From contig CAYPST010000017.1 in assembly GCA_964413425.1 (NCBI GenBank), positions 1 to 56,736 of the forward strand: 56,736 nt of DNA, given 5' to 3'. The position numbers and the translations under genes are program-made. The DNA comes from DATFLS01 sp964413425 (GTDB lineage Bacteria; Fidelibacterota; JAANXI01). The stretch's first letter is position 1. Every line of letters starts with the position of its first letter. The notes under the pieces were generated by a model, which saw only the letters and a program-made list of their open reading frames with translations, did no database searches and was not told the DNA's origin. Shown in pieces: positions 44,614 to 53,552 of this stretch.

Positions 44614-45000
44614 TTATCCCTTCTTCCCGACTTTTTTGCGCTTCCGGCCCACCGTCCTCTTCTTCCCTTTGCGGGACCGGGCATTTGTTTTTGTTCGCTG
44701 ACCGTTCACGGGCAGTCCCCGGCGATGGCGAAGCCCTTTATACGAACCAATATCCATCAGCCGTTTGATATTCATATTCCGCTCGGTCCGTAACGCGCCT
44801 TCAATCTTGTAATCCGTACTGATCATATTCCGGATTGCCTGCACCTGATCATCGGAAAGATCTTTGGTGCGAATCTCCGGATCGATCCCTGCTTTGTCCA
44901 GAATCTCCAGCGCAGTGCTCCGTCCAATGCCGTAGATGTAAGTCAAACTGATTTTGATTTTTTTATCCCGGGGGATATCAACTCCTCCGATACGAGCCAT
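44614..45000 (-). CDS. rpsM: Small-subunit ribosomal protein uS13
   Basis: A 128-residue head protein that contacts the P-site tRNA. ARIGGVDIPRDKKIKISLTYIYGIG, SYKGLRHRRGLPVNGQRT and a basic tail are diagnostic. Confidence 0.97.
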   Translation of the reverse strand: MARIGGVDIPRDKKIKISLTYIYGIGRSTALEILDKAGIDPEIRTKDLSDDQVQAIRNMISTDYKIEGALRTERNMNIKRLMDIGSYKGLRHRRGLPVNGQRTKTNARSRKGKKRTVGRKRKKVGKKG

Positions 45001-45018
45001 GTGATCCTCCTTTCAAAT

Positions 45019-45132
45019 TTATCCTTGGCGTTGCTTATGTTTGGGATTCGAACAGATCACACGAACAACACCCTTTCTGCGGATGATTCTGCACTTCTTG
45101 CACATTTTTTTTACCGAAGAACGTACCTTCAC
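45019..45132 (-). CDS. rpmJ: Large-subunit ribosomal protein bL36
   Basis: A 37-residue protein that begins with GTG at 45132, with GGGAG five bases upstream, and ends TAA at 45019. The translation reads MKVRSSVKKMCKKCRIIR and ends VICSNPKHKQRQG. The CKKC, later Cys and His form the zinc site of the C+ form of L36. It fills the gap between infA and rpsM. Confidence 0.93.
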   Translation of the reverse strand: MKVRSSVKKMCKKCRIIRRKGVVRVICSNPKHKQRQG

Positions 45133-45185
45133 CGCTTACTCCCTTCGTTATCAGTTCTCATGCTTCTGCCACCCATTATCGGTCA

Positions 45186-45404
45186 TTACTTATACCGATA
45201 CACTACCCGGCCGCGAGACAAATCATAGGGAGATAATTCCAGTGTCACCTTATCTCCGGGCAGAATCTTAATATAGTTCATCCGCATCTTCCCGGAGATA
45301 TGCGCATGGACTTCGTGACCGTTTTCCAATTCGACTTTGAAAGTAGCGTTGGGCAGTGTTTCTTTCACAATGCCATCAATACGAATCGGTTTCTCTTTTG
45401 CCAA
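45186..45404 (-). CDS. infA: Translation initiation factor IF-1
   Basis: A 72-residue OB-fold factor that occupies the A site during initiation. IRIDGIVKETLPNATFKVEL, HAHISGKMRMNYIKILPGDKV and SPYDLSRGRVVYRYK are typical. It lies between map and rpmJ. Confidence 0.97.
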   Translation of the reverse strand: MAKEKPIRIDGIVKETLPNATFKVELENGHEVHAHISGKMRMNYIKILPGDKVTLELSPYDLSRGRVVYRYK

Positions 45405-45418
45405 ATTCCTGTCCTCGC

Positions 45419-46174
45419 TTATTGGTTCGAATTACTTGGTAACGATAAAATATCCGGACCGTTTTCCGTGATACACACTGTGTGCTCGAAATGAGCCGAT
45501 AATTTACCATCAGAAGTGAACACCGTCCAGCCATCATCACCGGTATACACGTCGTAATCACCTTCATTAATCATAGGCTCAATAGCAATAACCATCCCTT
45601 TCTGTAACGGCGGACCCGTGCCCGCTTTTCCATAATTCGGCACCTGAGGTTCCTCGTGCAGCTGGGTGCCGATGCCATGCCCGACCAGTTTCCGAATCAC
45701 CGAGAACCCCTGACCTTCGGCATACGTTTGAACAACATGCCCTATATCGTACAGCCGCTTACCTACCCGGGCTTCCTCAATTCCGTATAACAGTGCCCGG
45801 TAGGTAGTATCAATCAATTGCTGAATTTTCGCATCGGCAGTTCCAATGATGAAGGTTCTGGCATGATCGCCGTAATAGCCGTTCTTCTCCACTCCGCAAT
45901 CGATACTAACTATGTCACCGGAGTGCAACTCCCGTTCACCCGGAATTCCATGCACTACTTCATTATTGATGCTGATACAGAGCGAGGCAGGAAATCCATA
46001 ATATCCTTTAAATGCCGGACGTCCGCCCCGGGATCGTATATATTCCTCCGCCAGCTCATCGAGCTCCCGCGTTTTCACCCCCGGTTGTAGATGTGTTTCC
46101 AACATCCGCAATGTATCAGCAACGATAGTGCCTGATCCTCGAATTTTTTCTATTTCAACAGTACTTCGTGTCAT
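45419..46174 (-). CDS. map: Type I methionine aminopeptidase
   Basis: A 251-residue dinuclear-metal enzyme that removes the initiator methionine. Metal ligands are visible: the two aspartates in SIDCGVEKNGYYGDHARTF, the histidine in GHGIGTQLHEEPQVPNYG, and two late glutamates. It follows secY directly; adk, often found between them, is absent. Confidence 0.96.
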   Translation of the reverse strand: MTRSTVEIEKIRGSGTIVADTLRMLETHLQPGVKTRELDELAEEYIRSRGGRPAFKGYYGFPASLCISINNEVVHGIPGERELHSGDIVSIDCGVEKNGYYGDHARTFIIGTADAKIQQLIDTTYRALLYGIEEARVGKRLYDIGHVVQTYAEGQGFSVIRKLVGHGIGTQLHEEPQVPNYGKAGTGPPLQKGMVIAIEPMINEGDYDVYTGDDGWTVFTSDGKLSAHFEHTVCITENGPDILSLPSNSNQ

Positions 46175-46188
46175 TATCGCACACTCAG

Positions 46189-47526
46189 TTACATCCGTCG
46201 CCTTCCTCGAATACGTGCCCCCTTCATAAAACCATCATAATGCCGCATAATCAAATGTGACTCCACTTGCTGGAGGGTATCAAGCGAGACGCCAACGATA
46301 ATCAACAAACTGGTACCTCCGAAAAAAGACGCCAGGCTGTAATCCACATTAAAAACATTCATAATCAAGTAGGGTAACACCGCCACGACAGCCAGAAAGA
46401 TCGAACCCGGTAACGTAATCCTTGTTAAAATCCGGTCAATATATTCCGCTGTTCGTTTGCCGGGGCGAATTCCCGGTATAAATCCCCCGTGCCGTTTCAT
46501 ATTATCCGCCACTTCCACCGGATTAAAGGCTATTGCCGTATAGAAGTACGTGAAAAATATGATCATTGTTCCAAAGATGATCCAGTACACCGGATGCTGG
46601 ATATCGAAATATCGCAGAAACCCCTGCATCACTTCGTTCCCGCCAAAAAAGGTCGCAATAGTCTGTGGGACAAACATGATAGCCTGGGCAAAAATAATGG
46701 GCATGACCCCGGCGGTGTTGATCCGCAGCGGTATATGCGTGGACTGCCCTCCGTAGACCTTCCGGCCCACCACTCGCTTGGCATACTGCACAGGTAATTT
46801 TCGCGTTCCCTGGGTGAGCAATACCAGTGCTCCGACCACCACAACCATCAATGCAATGAGGACCACTTCCGTGAAAATACCTCGTACTCCCTGTTGAATA
46901 AGGGTAGCTTCATTGATAATGACATTCGGTAACAGCACCAGAATCCCAATAGTAATGAGCAAGGAAATTCCATTCCCAATCCCTCGTTCAGAAATTTGTT
47001 CTCCCAGCCACATTACAAAAATCGTTCCGCTGACCAGCGTGATTACGGTCAGCAACTGGAAGCCAATCCCGGGATTGATCACCACTGACCTTGCAGCGGC
47101 ACCACCACCCGCCGTCATATTCTGCAGGAAAATACTCACCCCATACGCCTGCAATGCAGAAATCGCGACTGTACCGTACCGGGTAAGCTGGGTGATTTTC
47201 TTCTGCCCTTCTTCACCTTCTTTCTGCAAACGCTGGAAGTAAGGAAAGACGGCGCCCAGCAGCTGGATAATGATCGCCGCACTGATGTATGGCATAATGC
47301 CCAGGGCAAAGATGGTCGCTTTTCCGAATGCCCCGCCTGCGAACATATCATACAACCCGAACAGGGTATTTTGCATGTTGCTCATCGCCTGAGCGAGGGC
47401 CTGACTGTCGATGCCGGGAGTGGGGATATGTCCGCCGATCCGGTACACAATCAGAATCATCAGTGTGAAAATGATCCGTTTTCTGAGTTCGGGAATTTTG
47501 AAAATACTGCGGAAACTCTCAATCAT
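46189..47526 (-). CDS. secY: Preprotein translocase subunit SecY
   Basis: A 445-residue channel with ten membrane helices. IESFRSIFKIPELRKRIIFT, GGHIPTPGID (plug region start), TQLTRYG and GGFIPGIRPGKRT in the late cytoplasmic loop are typical. It overlaps rplO by four bases (ATGA type). Confidence 0.97.
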   Translation of the reverse strand: MIESFRSIFKIPELRKRIIFTLMILIVYRIGGHIPTPGIDSQALAQAMSNMQNTLFGLYDMFAGGAFGKATIFALGIMPYISAAIIIQLLGAVFPYFQRLQKEGEEGQKKITQLTRYGTVAISALQAYGVSIFLQNMTAGGGAAARSVVINPGIGFQLLTVITLVSGTIFVMWLGEQISERGIGNGISLLITIGILVLLPNVIINEATLIQQGVRGIFTEVVLIALMVVVVGALVLLTQGTRKLPVQYAKRVVGRKVYGGQSTHIPLRINTAGVMPIIFAQAIMFVPQTIATFFGGNEVMQGFLRYFDIQHPVYWIIFGTMIIFFTYFYTAIAFNPVEVADNMKRHGGFIPGIRPGKRTAEYIDRILTRITLPGSIFLAVVAVLPYLIMNVFNVDYSLASFFGGTSLLIIVGVSLDTLQQVESHLIMRHYDGFMKGARIRGRRRM

Positions 47527-47963
47527 AGATACTCTATGGCACCTCCTGCAGATGTAATTTTGTCTACAGCAGACTTCGAAAAGGCATGAGCCGTCACTTT
47601 CCGGTTCTCTGGTGCCTCGCCATCTCCCAGGATCTTGATCGGATTACCACCCAGGTCCACCATACCATGGTCAGCCAGGACTTCCGGGGTAATCTCTTTC
47701 GAAGCGATTCTCTCCAGATCTCCCACATTCACAATCTGGTATTCCGTACGAAATGTATTATGAAACCCCCGCTTCGGAAGACGCCGTTGAATAGGCATTT
47801 GTCCCCCTTCAAACCAGGGGCGGCGCTTATGCCCGGATCGGGCTAGTTGGCCTTTCGAGCCCCGACCAGCATAGGTACCGTACCCGGATCCGTTGCCGCG
47901 CCCCACACGTTTTTTGCGCCCGCGGCGGGCACCCGGCGCATAATGTAACGAGCTTAAATCCAT
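47523..47963 (-). CDS. rplO: Large-subunit ribosomal protein uL15
   Basis: A 146-residue protein. LSSLHYAPGARRGRKKRVGRG, GHKRRPWFEGGQMPIQRRLPKRGF and a C-terminal KITSAGG segment are diagnostic. Spacing to rpmD is four bases. Confidence 0.97.
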   Translation of the reverse strand: MDLSSLHYAPGARRGRKKRVGRGNGSGYGTYAGRGSKGQLARSGHKRRPWFEGGQMPIQRRLPKRGFHNTFRTEYQIVNVGDLERIASKEITPEVLADHGMVDLGGNPIKILGDGEAPENRKVTAHAFSKSAVDKITSAGGAIEYL

Positions 47964-47967
47964 AGAA

Positions 47968-48156
47968 CTACACCTCTTCTACGTCTACCAAATGTTGAAC
48001 TTTCTCAATCATTCCACGAATGGCCGGATCGTCATTCTTAATCACCGTTCGATAGTTACGCCGTAATCCCAGTGCTCGGATAGTGGCCTTTTGGGTTTTA
48101 TTCGATCCAATACCACTCTTCTTCTGGGTAATTTTCAACTGTTTCTTCTTTGCCAT
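47968..48156 (-). CDS. rpmD: Large-subunit ribosomal protein uL30
   Basis: A 62-residue protein. LKITQKKSGIGSNKTQKATI, LRRNYRTVIKNDDPAIRGMI and a VQHLVDVEEV tail match L30. Confidence 0.96.
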   Translation of the reverse strand: MAKKKQLKITQKKSGIGSNKTQKATIRALGLRRNYRTVIKNDDPAIRGMIEKVQHLVDVEEV

Positions 48157-48178
48157 GAGTTTACCATGCTATTCGTGT

Positions 48179-48691
48179 TTATGGATTAAATAATTCTTCA
48201 ACAGTGATCCCGCGTCGTTCTGCCACTGTATATGCATCGCGCAAACGCTGGAGTCCGTCTACAGCAGCCTTAATCATATTATGCGGATTCTGGCTCCCGA
48301 GGGATTTGGTGAGAATATCGCGAACACCCGCTTGTTCCATTAACGCTCTCACCGGGCCGCCGGCAATAATGCCCGTACCGGGAGACGCAGGTTTCAAAAG
48401 CACCCTTCCTGCACTGAACTTGCCCTCAATCGTATGGGGAATCGTTCCATTGATAATAGGCACCTTGAATAAATTCTTTTTGGCTCGCTCACGCCCTTTA
48501 CTGATCGCTTCCACCACACCATTGGCTTTCCCGAGCCCCACCCCTACATGTCCGTTTCCATCGCCAACAACGACAATGGCGTTGAACGAGAAGTTTCGTC
48601 CCCCGGTGACCACTTTGGCCACCCGATTAATTTTCACGACCTTTTCGTCCTTTAAATTCAGTTCTGCCGGATTGATGTGTCGTTTCTTCAA
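48179..48691 (-). CDS. rpsE: Small-subunit ribosomal protein uS5
   Basis: A 170-residue protein important for decoding accuracy. VVTGGRNFSFNAIVVVGDGN, GVGLGKANGV and the late KSLGSQNPHNMIKA segment are typical. Confidence 0.97.
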   Translation of the reverse strand: MKKRHINPAELNLKDEKVVKINRVAKVVTGGRNFSFNAIVVVGDGNGHVGVGLGKANGVVEAISKGRERAKKNLFKVPIINGTIPHTIEGKFSAGRVLLKPASPGTGIIAGGPVRALMEQAGVRDILTKSLGSQNPHNMIKAAVDGLQRLRDAYTVAERRGITVEELFNP

Positions 48692-48713
48692 TATAAAATC
48701 CCTGCGATTTCTG

Positions 48714-49073
48714 TTAGAATTTCAGCCCACCTTCACGAGCCGCCTCGGCTAAAGCTTTAATACGACCGTGATACCGATATCCGTTGCGATCAAATACAAC
48801 CTGGGTGATGCCGGAGTCGACTGCCTTCTGTGCGAGGTGTTTTCCCACAATTTTTCCCAGGTCGGTTTTACTCGCAGCCTCCCGGGCCTTCTCCTGCAAA
48901 TCCGTATCCCGCGAGGACGCACTGACTACCGTATGTCCTGTGATATCGTTTATAATCTGAGCGTAGATGTGTTTGTTACTCCGGAACACTGACAGACGCG
49001 GTCTGTCGGGCAACCCGAAAATTTTCTTCCGGACGTGTCTCCTCTTTCGCTGTCGATTGTTACTTGTCCCCAT
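48714..49073 (-). CDS. rplR: Large-subunit ribosomal protein uL18
   Basis: A 119-residue 5S rRNA-binding protein. RVRKKIFGL-like RHVRKKIFGLPDRPRLSVFR, SNKHIYAQIIND and FDRNGYRYHGRIKALAEAAR are diagnostic. Confidence 0.97.
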   Translation of the reverse strand: MGTSNNRQRKRRHVRKKIFGLPDRPRLSVFRSNKHIYAQIINDITGHTVVSASSRDTDLQEKAREAASKTDLGKIVGKHLAQKAVDSGITQVVFDRNGYRYHGRIKALAEAAREGGLKF

Positions 49074-49100
49074 AAGTTCGATTTACTCCATACGCCTCAA

Positions 49101-49646
49101 TTATTTTGCAACTGCAGCTTTACCAGCTTTTCGTCTGACATACTCATCAACGTATCGTATGCCTTTCCCTTTATATGGTTCCGGTGGACGGAACGAACGA
49201 ATTTTTGCGGCAACCTGCCCGACCAGCTGTTTATCCATGCCTTTGACCCGGATATGGGTATTATCAGGGATTTCCAGGGTAATATCTTCCGGACCTTCGA
49301 ACAGAATGGGATGGGAGTACCCGAGATTGAGTAAAATTTTCGTATCACTTTTGCGCTCCACGTTATATCCGACTCCCTGAATCTCCAGATTTTTTTGAAA
49401 TCCCCGGCTGACCCCTTCCAGCGTATTTTGAATAAGCGCCCGTGTCAATCCGTGCAGGGCTTTGTGCTTCTTTGAATCCGATGGCCGGGTGGCAATAATA
49501 TGATCGTCTGCCACCTTCACTGTTATGTCCGGATGGAATTCATAATTTAATTCTCCGAGCGGACCTTGAACTGTCAGAGTATTCTTTCTGACCCTGGCTT
49601 CCACTTTTTCCGGAATTTTGACTGGTTTTCTACCGATACGTGACAT
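49101..49646 (-). CDS. rplF: Large-subunit ribosomal protein uL6
   Basis: A 181-residue protein near the factor-binding site. MSRIGRKPVKIPEKVEARVR, TVQGPLGELNYEF and FRPPEPYKGKGIRYVDEYVR are typical. Confidence 0.97.
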   Translation of the reverse strand: MSRIGRKPVKIPEKVEARVRKNTLTVQGPLGELNYEFHPDITVKVADDHIIATRPSDSKKHKALHGLTRALIQNTLEGVSRGFQKNLEIQGVGYNVERKSDTKILLNLGYSHPILFEGPEDITLEIPDNTHIRVKGMDKQLVGQVAAKIRSFRPPEPYKGKGIRYVDEYVRRKAGKAAVAK

Positions 49647-49661
49647 TTGTTCCTTTTCTCC

Positions 49662-50060
49662 CTACCAAACGTAACACAACACTTCGCCGCCAATTCCCAT
49701 CACGCGAGCCTGTTTATCCGTCATCACCCCTCTTGAAGTCGTGAGAACAGCCACCCCAAGACCATTCCGGACGCGAGGGATTGCATCCGCGCCGACATAG
49801 CGCCGTCGACCGGGTCTGCTCGCCCTCTGGAGGCCTTCAATCACGCTGTTTCCGTCCCGATCATATTTGAGAAAAATTCGAATGATATCCTGCGTATCAT
49901 CCTCAATGATAAAGAAATCTTTAATGAAATTCTCACGCTTCAACAACAGACTCATCCGCTTTTTCAAATTCGAAGCGGGAATATCCACCCAGCGATGATT
50001 GGCCTGGGCGGCATTTCGAATGCGAGTCAGATAATCTGCGATGGAATCACTCATGCTCAT
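49662..50060 (-). CDS. rpsH: Small-subunit ribosomal protein uS8
   Basis: A 132-residue assembly protein. SIADYLTRIRNAAQANH, SRPGRRRYVGADAIPRVRNG and TTSRGVMTDKQAR are diagnostic. GGAGGA eight bases upstream supports the first of two close ATG codons. Confidence 0.97.
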   Translation of the reverse strand: MSMSDSIADYLTRIRNAAQANHRWVDIPASNLKKRMSLLLKRENFIKDFFIIEDDTQDIIRIFLKYDRDGNSVIEGLQRASRPGRRRYVGADAIPRVRNGLGVAVLTTSRGVMTDKQARVMGIGGEVLCYVW

Positions 50061-50091
50061 CGTTCTGTTCCTCCGTCGGACGCCCTTTTAC

Positions 50092-50277
50092 TTACCAGCT
50101 TGCCTTTGTTACGCCGGGAATTTCGCCCCGCAGTGCCATCTCACGAAAACATAACCGGCACAAACCGAACTTTCGTATATATCCCCGAGGCCGTCCGCAA
50201 TTATTACACCGGTTATTTTTACGAGTGCTGTATTTTGGTTCACGATTTGCCTTGGCTATTTTCGATTTTTTCGCCAT
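50092..50277 (-). CDS. rpsN: Small-subunit ribosomal protein uS14, zinc-binding form
   Basis: A 61-residue, short (type Z) S14. CNNCGRPRGYIRKFGLCRLC supplies four cysteine ligands for zinc, and the protein ends GVTKASW. The longer zinc-free form is absent from the window. Confidence 0.97.
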   Translation of the reverse strand: MAKKSKIAKANREPKYSTRKNNRCNNCGRPRGYIRKFGLCRLCFREMALRGEIPGVTKASW

Positions 50278-50297
50278 AAAGATATCACCTCAAGTAG

Positions 50298-50876
50298 TTA
50301 TGCTGCATGTTGTGATGCCTCGGCTCCCCGTCTAAAAGGCATCCCAAATAATTTTAACAGCTCATACGCTTCTTCATCTGAATTTGCGGTCGTCACAATA
50401 GTCACATCCATGCCCCGGATTCGGTCCACCTTATCGTATTCAATCTCCGGGAAGATAATCTGTTCTTTGACACCGATGCTGTAATTTCCCGACCCATCGA
50501 AAGCCTTATCCGACACTCCACTGAAATCTCGCACCCGCGGGAGCGCCAAGGTGATGAATTTATCCAGAAATTCATGCATGCGCACCCCCCGCAGGGTCAC
50601 ACGGCAACCAATGGGCATCCCTTGACGGATGTTAAAGTTCGAAATCGATTTTTTCGCCCGTGTCACCACCGCTTGTTGCCCGGCGATGGTGGTTAATTCA
50701 TTGAGGCCGGCCTCCAACTGCTGGGGTTCATTTTTCGCTTCACCCAGTCCCATATTCAAGGTAATCTTTCTCAGTCCCGGCACTTCCATGCTGTTCTTAT
50801 ACTGAAAGCGCTCCCGTAGAGCAGGGATAACTTCTTCTCGATAATGTTGTAATAATCTCGGTACGTAGTCAGCCAT
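50298..50876 (-). CDS. rplE: Large-subunit ribosomal protein uL5
   Basis: A 192-residue 5S rRNA-binding protein. VPGLRKITLNMGLGEAK, AKKSISNFNIRQGMPIGC and GMDVTIVTTANSDEEAYELL are diagnostic. Confidence 0.97.
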   Translation of the reverse strand: MADYVPRLLQHYREEVIPALRERFQYKNSMEVPGLRKITLNMGLGEAKNEPQQLEAGLNELTTIAGQQAVVTRAKKSISNFNIRQGMPIGCRVTLRGVRMHEFLDKFITLALPRVRDFSGVSDKAFDGSGNYSIGVKEQIIFPEIEYDKVDRIRGMDVTIVTTANSDEEAYELLKLFGMPFRRGAEASQHAA

Positions 50877-50887
50877 CGGTTCTATCC

Positions 50888-51199
50888 CTATTGCGTATCA
50901 ATTACTTCACCTGTTTCTTTCGCTACCCGGGCTTTGGTTCCGTCTTCCAGATAGGTAAAGCCCACCCGGGTTGGCGTTCCATTATGGATCAATTGTACGT
51001 TGGATACGTGGATTGGAGCTTCCTTTTCGACAATTCCGCCCTGTGGATTATTTTGCGTGGGCCGGGTATGCCGTTTAATAAAGTGTATCCCCTCCACGAT
51101 CACCCGGTTCCGTTTTGGAATCACATGGAGTACTCTGCCCCGCTTTCCGCGATCATTGCCCGCAGTGATTAACACCTCGTCACCTTTTTTGATCTTCAT
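50888..51199 (-). CDS. rplX: Large-subunit ribosomal protein uL24
   Basis: A 103-residue KOW-domain protein that starts 50S assembly. MKIKKGDEVLITAGNDRGKR, HFIKRHTRPTQNNPQGGIVE and RVGFTYLEDGTKARV are typical. Confidence 0.97.
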   Translation of the reverse strand: MKIKKGDEVLITAGNDRGKRGRVLHVIPKRNRVIVEGIHFIKRHTRPTQNNPQGGIVEKEAPIHVSNVQLIHNGTPTRVGFTYLEDGTKARVAKETGEVIDTQ

Positions 51200-51213
51200 A
51201 CTTCTTTCCTCGT

Positions 51214-51582
51214 TTATAATACTTCCGGAGCCATAGAGACGATTCGCATATACCGCTTTTCCCGGAGTTCCCTGGCAACCGGTCCGAAAATGCGGGTTCC
51301 CCGGGGTTCCAGAGTGTCTGCGATCAGGACAGCCGCATTCTCATCAAATCGAATGTAGCTGCCGTCTTTCCGCCGTTGTTCTTTCTTGGTACGCACAATC
51401 ACTGCTTTCGAAATATCACCCTTTTTGATCTGACCCCCTGGAATCGCATTTTTTACCGACACAACAATCACATCGCCCACATGGGCATATCGACGTCTGC
51501 TACCACCCGGCACCTTGATACATTCAATTTTCTTCGCTCCGGTATTATCCGCAACATTCAGCCGGCTCTGCACCTGGATCAT
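51214..51582 (-). CDS. rplN: Large-subunit ribosomal protein uL14
   Basis: A 122-residue protein at the subunit interface. MIQVQSRLNVADNTGAKKIE and ENAAVLIADTLEPRGTRIFG are diagnostic. Confidence 0.97.
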   Translation of the reverse strand: MIQVQSRLNVADNTGAKKIECIKVPGGSRRRYAHVGDVIVVSVKNAIPGGQIKKGDISKAVIVRTKKEQRRKDGSYIRFDENAAVLIADTLEPRGTRIFGPVARELREKRYMRIVSMAPEVL

Positions 51583-51609
51583 CGCTCATTCTTCCTTTCT
51601 ACTCTACCG

Positions 51610-51873
51610 CTATACGTGTTCCGCTCGTTCGAGAATCTTTCGCAATCGCCATCGTTTATGGCGGCTGAGGGGGCGCGTTTCCACAATTTCAACCGTATCA
51701 CCCTCCAGGCATTCGTTGTTCGGGTCATGAGCCATAAACTTCGAGGAGCGAGTAACATATTTTTTATACAAGGGATGCTCCACCTTTCGATTCACTCGCA
51801 CCACGATACTCTTATCCATTTTGTTGCTGATGACCGTCCCGACTTTTGATTTTGAGATTCCGCGTTCACTCAT
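51610..51873 (-). CDS. rpsQ: Small-subunit ribosomal protein uS17
   Basis: An 87-residue OB-fold protein. GTVISNKMDKSIVVRVNRKV, SSKFMAHDPNNECLEGDTV and ETRPLSRHKRWRL are typical. It overlaps rpmC by four bases. Confidence 0.97.
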   Translation of the reverse strand: MSERGISKSKVGTVISNKMDKSIVVRVNRKVEHPLYKKYVTRSSKFMAHDPNNECLEGDTVEIVETRPLSRHKRWRLRKILERAEHV

Positions 51874-52094
51874 GCAGCACTCGTTCCTTCTGGTTTCTTC
51901 CGGATTCCAAGTTCGTATTCTCGTAACACGGTGAGTATTTGAGCAATTTCTCGACGCAAATGACGGATACGCAGTGGATTCTCTACCTGCTGCAGTGTCT
52001 GTTGGAACCGGAGATTCTCCAGCTCCTCGCGATCTTCTTCCAGGCGAATCTCCAGCTCGTCAATCGACAATTCGCGCAACTGGTCTTTCTTCAC
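51870..52094 (-). CDS. rpmC: Large-subunit ribosomal protein uL29
   Basis: A 74-residue helical hairpin near the exit tunnel. LRELSIDELEIRLEEDREEL and LRHLRREIAQILTVLRE-like helices match L29; the QTLQQVENPLRIRHLRREIA loop is typical. Confidence 0.96.
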   Translation of the reverse strand: MKKDQLRELSIDELEIRLEEDREELENLRFQQTLQQVENPLRIRHLRREIAQILTVLREYELGIRKKPEGTSAA

Positions 52095-52095
52095 A

Positions 52096-52515
52096 TCAAC
52101 CTCCGATTTCCCGCCGGGTTACAAACTTTGTCTTAATTGGCAATTTATACCCTGCCTGTTTCATGGCACGCGCTGCCACTTCTTCATTCACCCCTTCCAC
52201 CTCGAACATAATCCGCCCCGGCCTCACCACCGCTACGTAATATTCTGGCGCTCCTTTTCCCTTTCCCATGCGCGTTTCAGCAGGTTTCTGAGTCACCGGT
52301 TTATCCGGGAAGATCCGAATCCACAACTTTCCGTGTTTCCGTACGTGCCGGGTAATTGCAACACGGGCGGCTTCAATTTGCCGGCCGGTGATCCATCCGG
52401 GTTCCACCGCTTTTAACCCGTAAGTGCCAAAGCTCACCTCATCACCACGTTTGGTATATCCCTTCGTCCGCCCGCGGTGGTGTTTCCGGTGCTTCATCTG
52501 TTTTGGCATTAACAT
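52096..52515 (-). CDS. rplP: Large-subunit ribosomal protein uL16
   Basis: A 139-residue protein next to the peptidyl-transferase centre. PKQMKHRKHHRGRTKGYTKR, GWITGRQIEAARVAITRH and RMGKGKGAPEYYVAVVRPG are diagnostic. A start two codons later (52509) is also possible. Confidence 0.97.
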   Translation of the reverse strand: MLMPKQMKHRKHHRGRTKGYTKRGDEVSFGTYGLKAVEPGWITGRQIEAARVAITRHVRKHGKLWIRIFPDKPVTQKPAETRMGKGKGAPEYYVAVVRPGRIMFEVEGVNEEVAARAMKQAGYKLPIKTKFVTRREIGG

Positions 52516-52533
52516 AAGTATTCGCTCCTCTGC

Positions 52534-53157
52534 TCAGACAACTTCACCGTTACAGATCCAGACCTTAATGCCGATTGAACCATAGGTCGTCTTTGCCGTG
52601 ATAGTGGCAAAATCGATATCGGCCCGGAGGGTGTGAAGCGGCACGCGCCCTTCATGATAATTCTCCTGTCGAGCCATTTCCGAACCACCCAGCCGACCGG
52701 CAGCACGAATCCGAATGCCCTCCGCCCCCATCCGCATGGTAGACTGTATGGCTTTTTTGATGACCCGGCGAAATGCTATCTTCCGTTCGATCTGCCGGGC
52801 GATATTATCTGCCACCAGATAGGCGTCAAGCTCAGGCCGCTTCACCTCATTCACATTGATCTGGACCTCCATATTGGTGAGGGCTTTCACCTCTTCACGC
52901 AATTGATCCACTTCACTTCCACCCTTTCCGATCACAATTCCCGGCCGGGAAGTATGGATGGTTAACGTGATCTTCTTCGACGTCCGATTTAATTCGATCC
53001 GCGAAATCCCGGCATTGGGCATACGCTGACGGATATACTTTCGCAGGGTGATATCTTCATCCAGATTCACTGCGAAATTTTTCTCATCGAACCAGTTGGA
53101 CGACCAATTCCGAATGACGCCCAGCCGAAATCCTATGGGATGTGTTTTTTGACCCAA
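52534..53157 (-). CDS. rpsC: Small-subunit ribosomal protein uS3
   Basis: A 207-residue head protein at the mRNA entry channel. MGQKTHPIGFRLGVIRNWSS starts it, the KH-domain loop VIGKGGSEVDQLREE follows, and GRLGGSEMARQENYHEGRVP and GIKVWI end it. The C-terminus is short, stopping soon after the S3 core. Confidence 0.97.
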   Translation of the reverse strand: MGQKTHPIGFRLGVIRNWSSNWFDEKNFAVNLDEDITLRKYIRQRMPNAGISRIELNRTSKKITLTIHTSRPGIVIGKGGSEVDQLREEVKALTNMEVQINVNEVKRPELDAYLVADNIARQIERKIAFRRVIKKAIQSTMRMGAEGIRIRAAGRLGGSEMARQENYHEGRVPLHTLRADIDFATITAKTTYGSIGIKVWICNGEVV

Positions 53158-53173
53158 TGGACCTCCCTACTTG

Positions 53174-53530
53174 TTAATCGTTTTCGTTGGTCAAGTCTGA
53201 CACCACGATAGTCAAATGACTTGATCGCTTTCTTACCACGGTCGCCCGCCCCATTGCACGGGGACGGTACCGTTTTGCCATGGGGCCTTCGTCGACATAT
53301 ATTTCTTTCACCACTAACTCATCCGGATCGACTCCGGCGCCTTCATCGGTATTCATAAAATTGGACACCGCGGACATCAACGTCTTTTCCACTGTCGCCG
53401 CTGCTTTTTTCGGCGTAAAGTGCAGAACATTCAACGCTTCATTCACCGGTTTCCCGCGAATCATGTCCACCACCTGTCGTATCTTCCGGGCTGATTGTCG
53501 AACGTATTTGGCTTTCGCAACTGCTTCCAT
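53174..53530 (-). CDS. rplV: Large-subunit ribosomal protein uL22
   Basis: A 118-residue protein whose loop lines the exit tunnel. AKYVRQSARKIRQVVDMIRG, LHFTPKKAA and RPRAMGRATVVRKRSSHLTI are diagnostic. The start at 53530 is the family start; a frame to 53707 lies across rpsS and is not used. Confidence 0.95.
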   Translation of the reverse strand: MEAVAKAKYVRQSARKIRQVVDMIRGKPVNEALNVLHFTPKKAAATVEKTLMSAVSNFMNTDEGAGVDPDELVVKEIYVDEGPMAKRYRPRAMGRATVVRKRSSHLTIVVSDLTNEND

Positions 53531-53552
53531 GATTCTTCGGTATATTCCTTGT

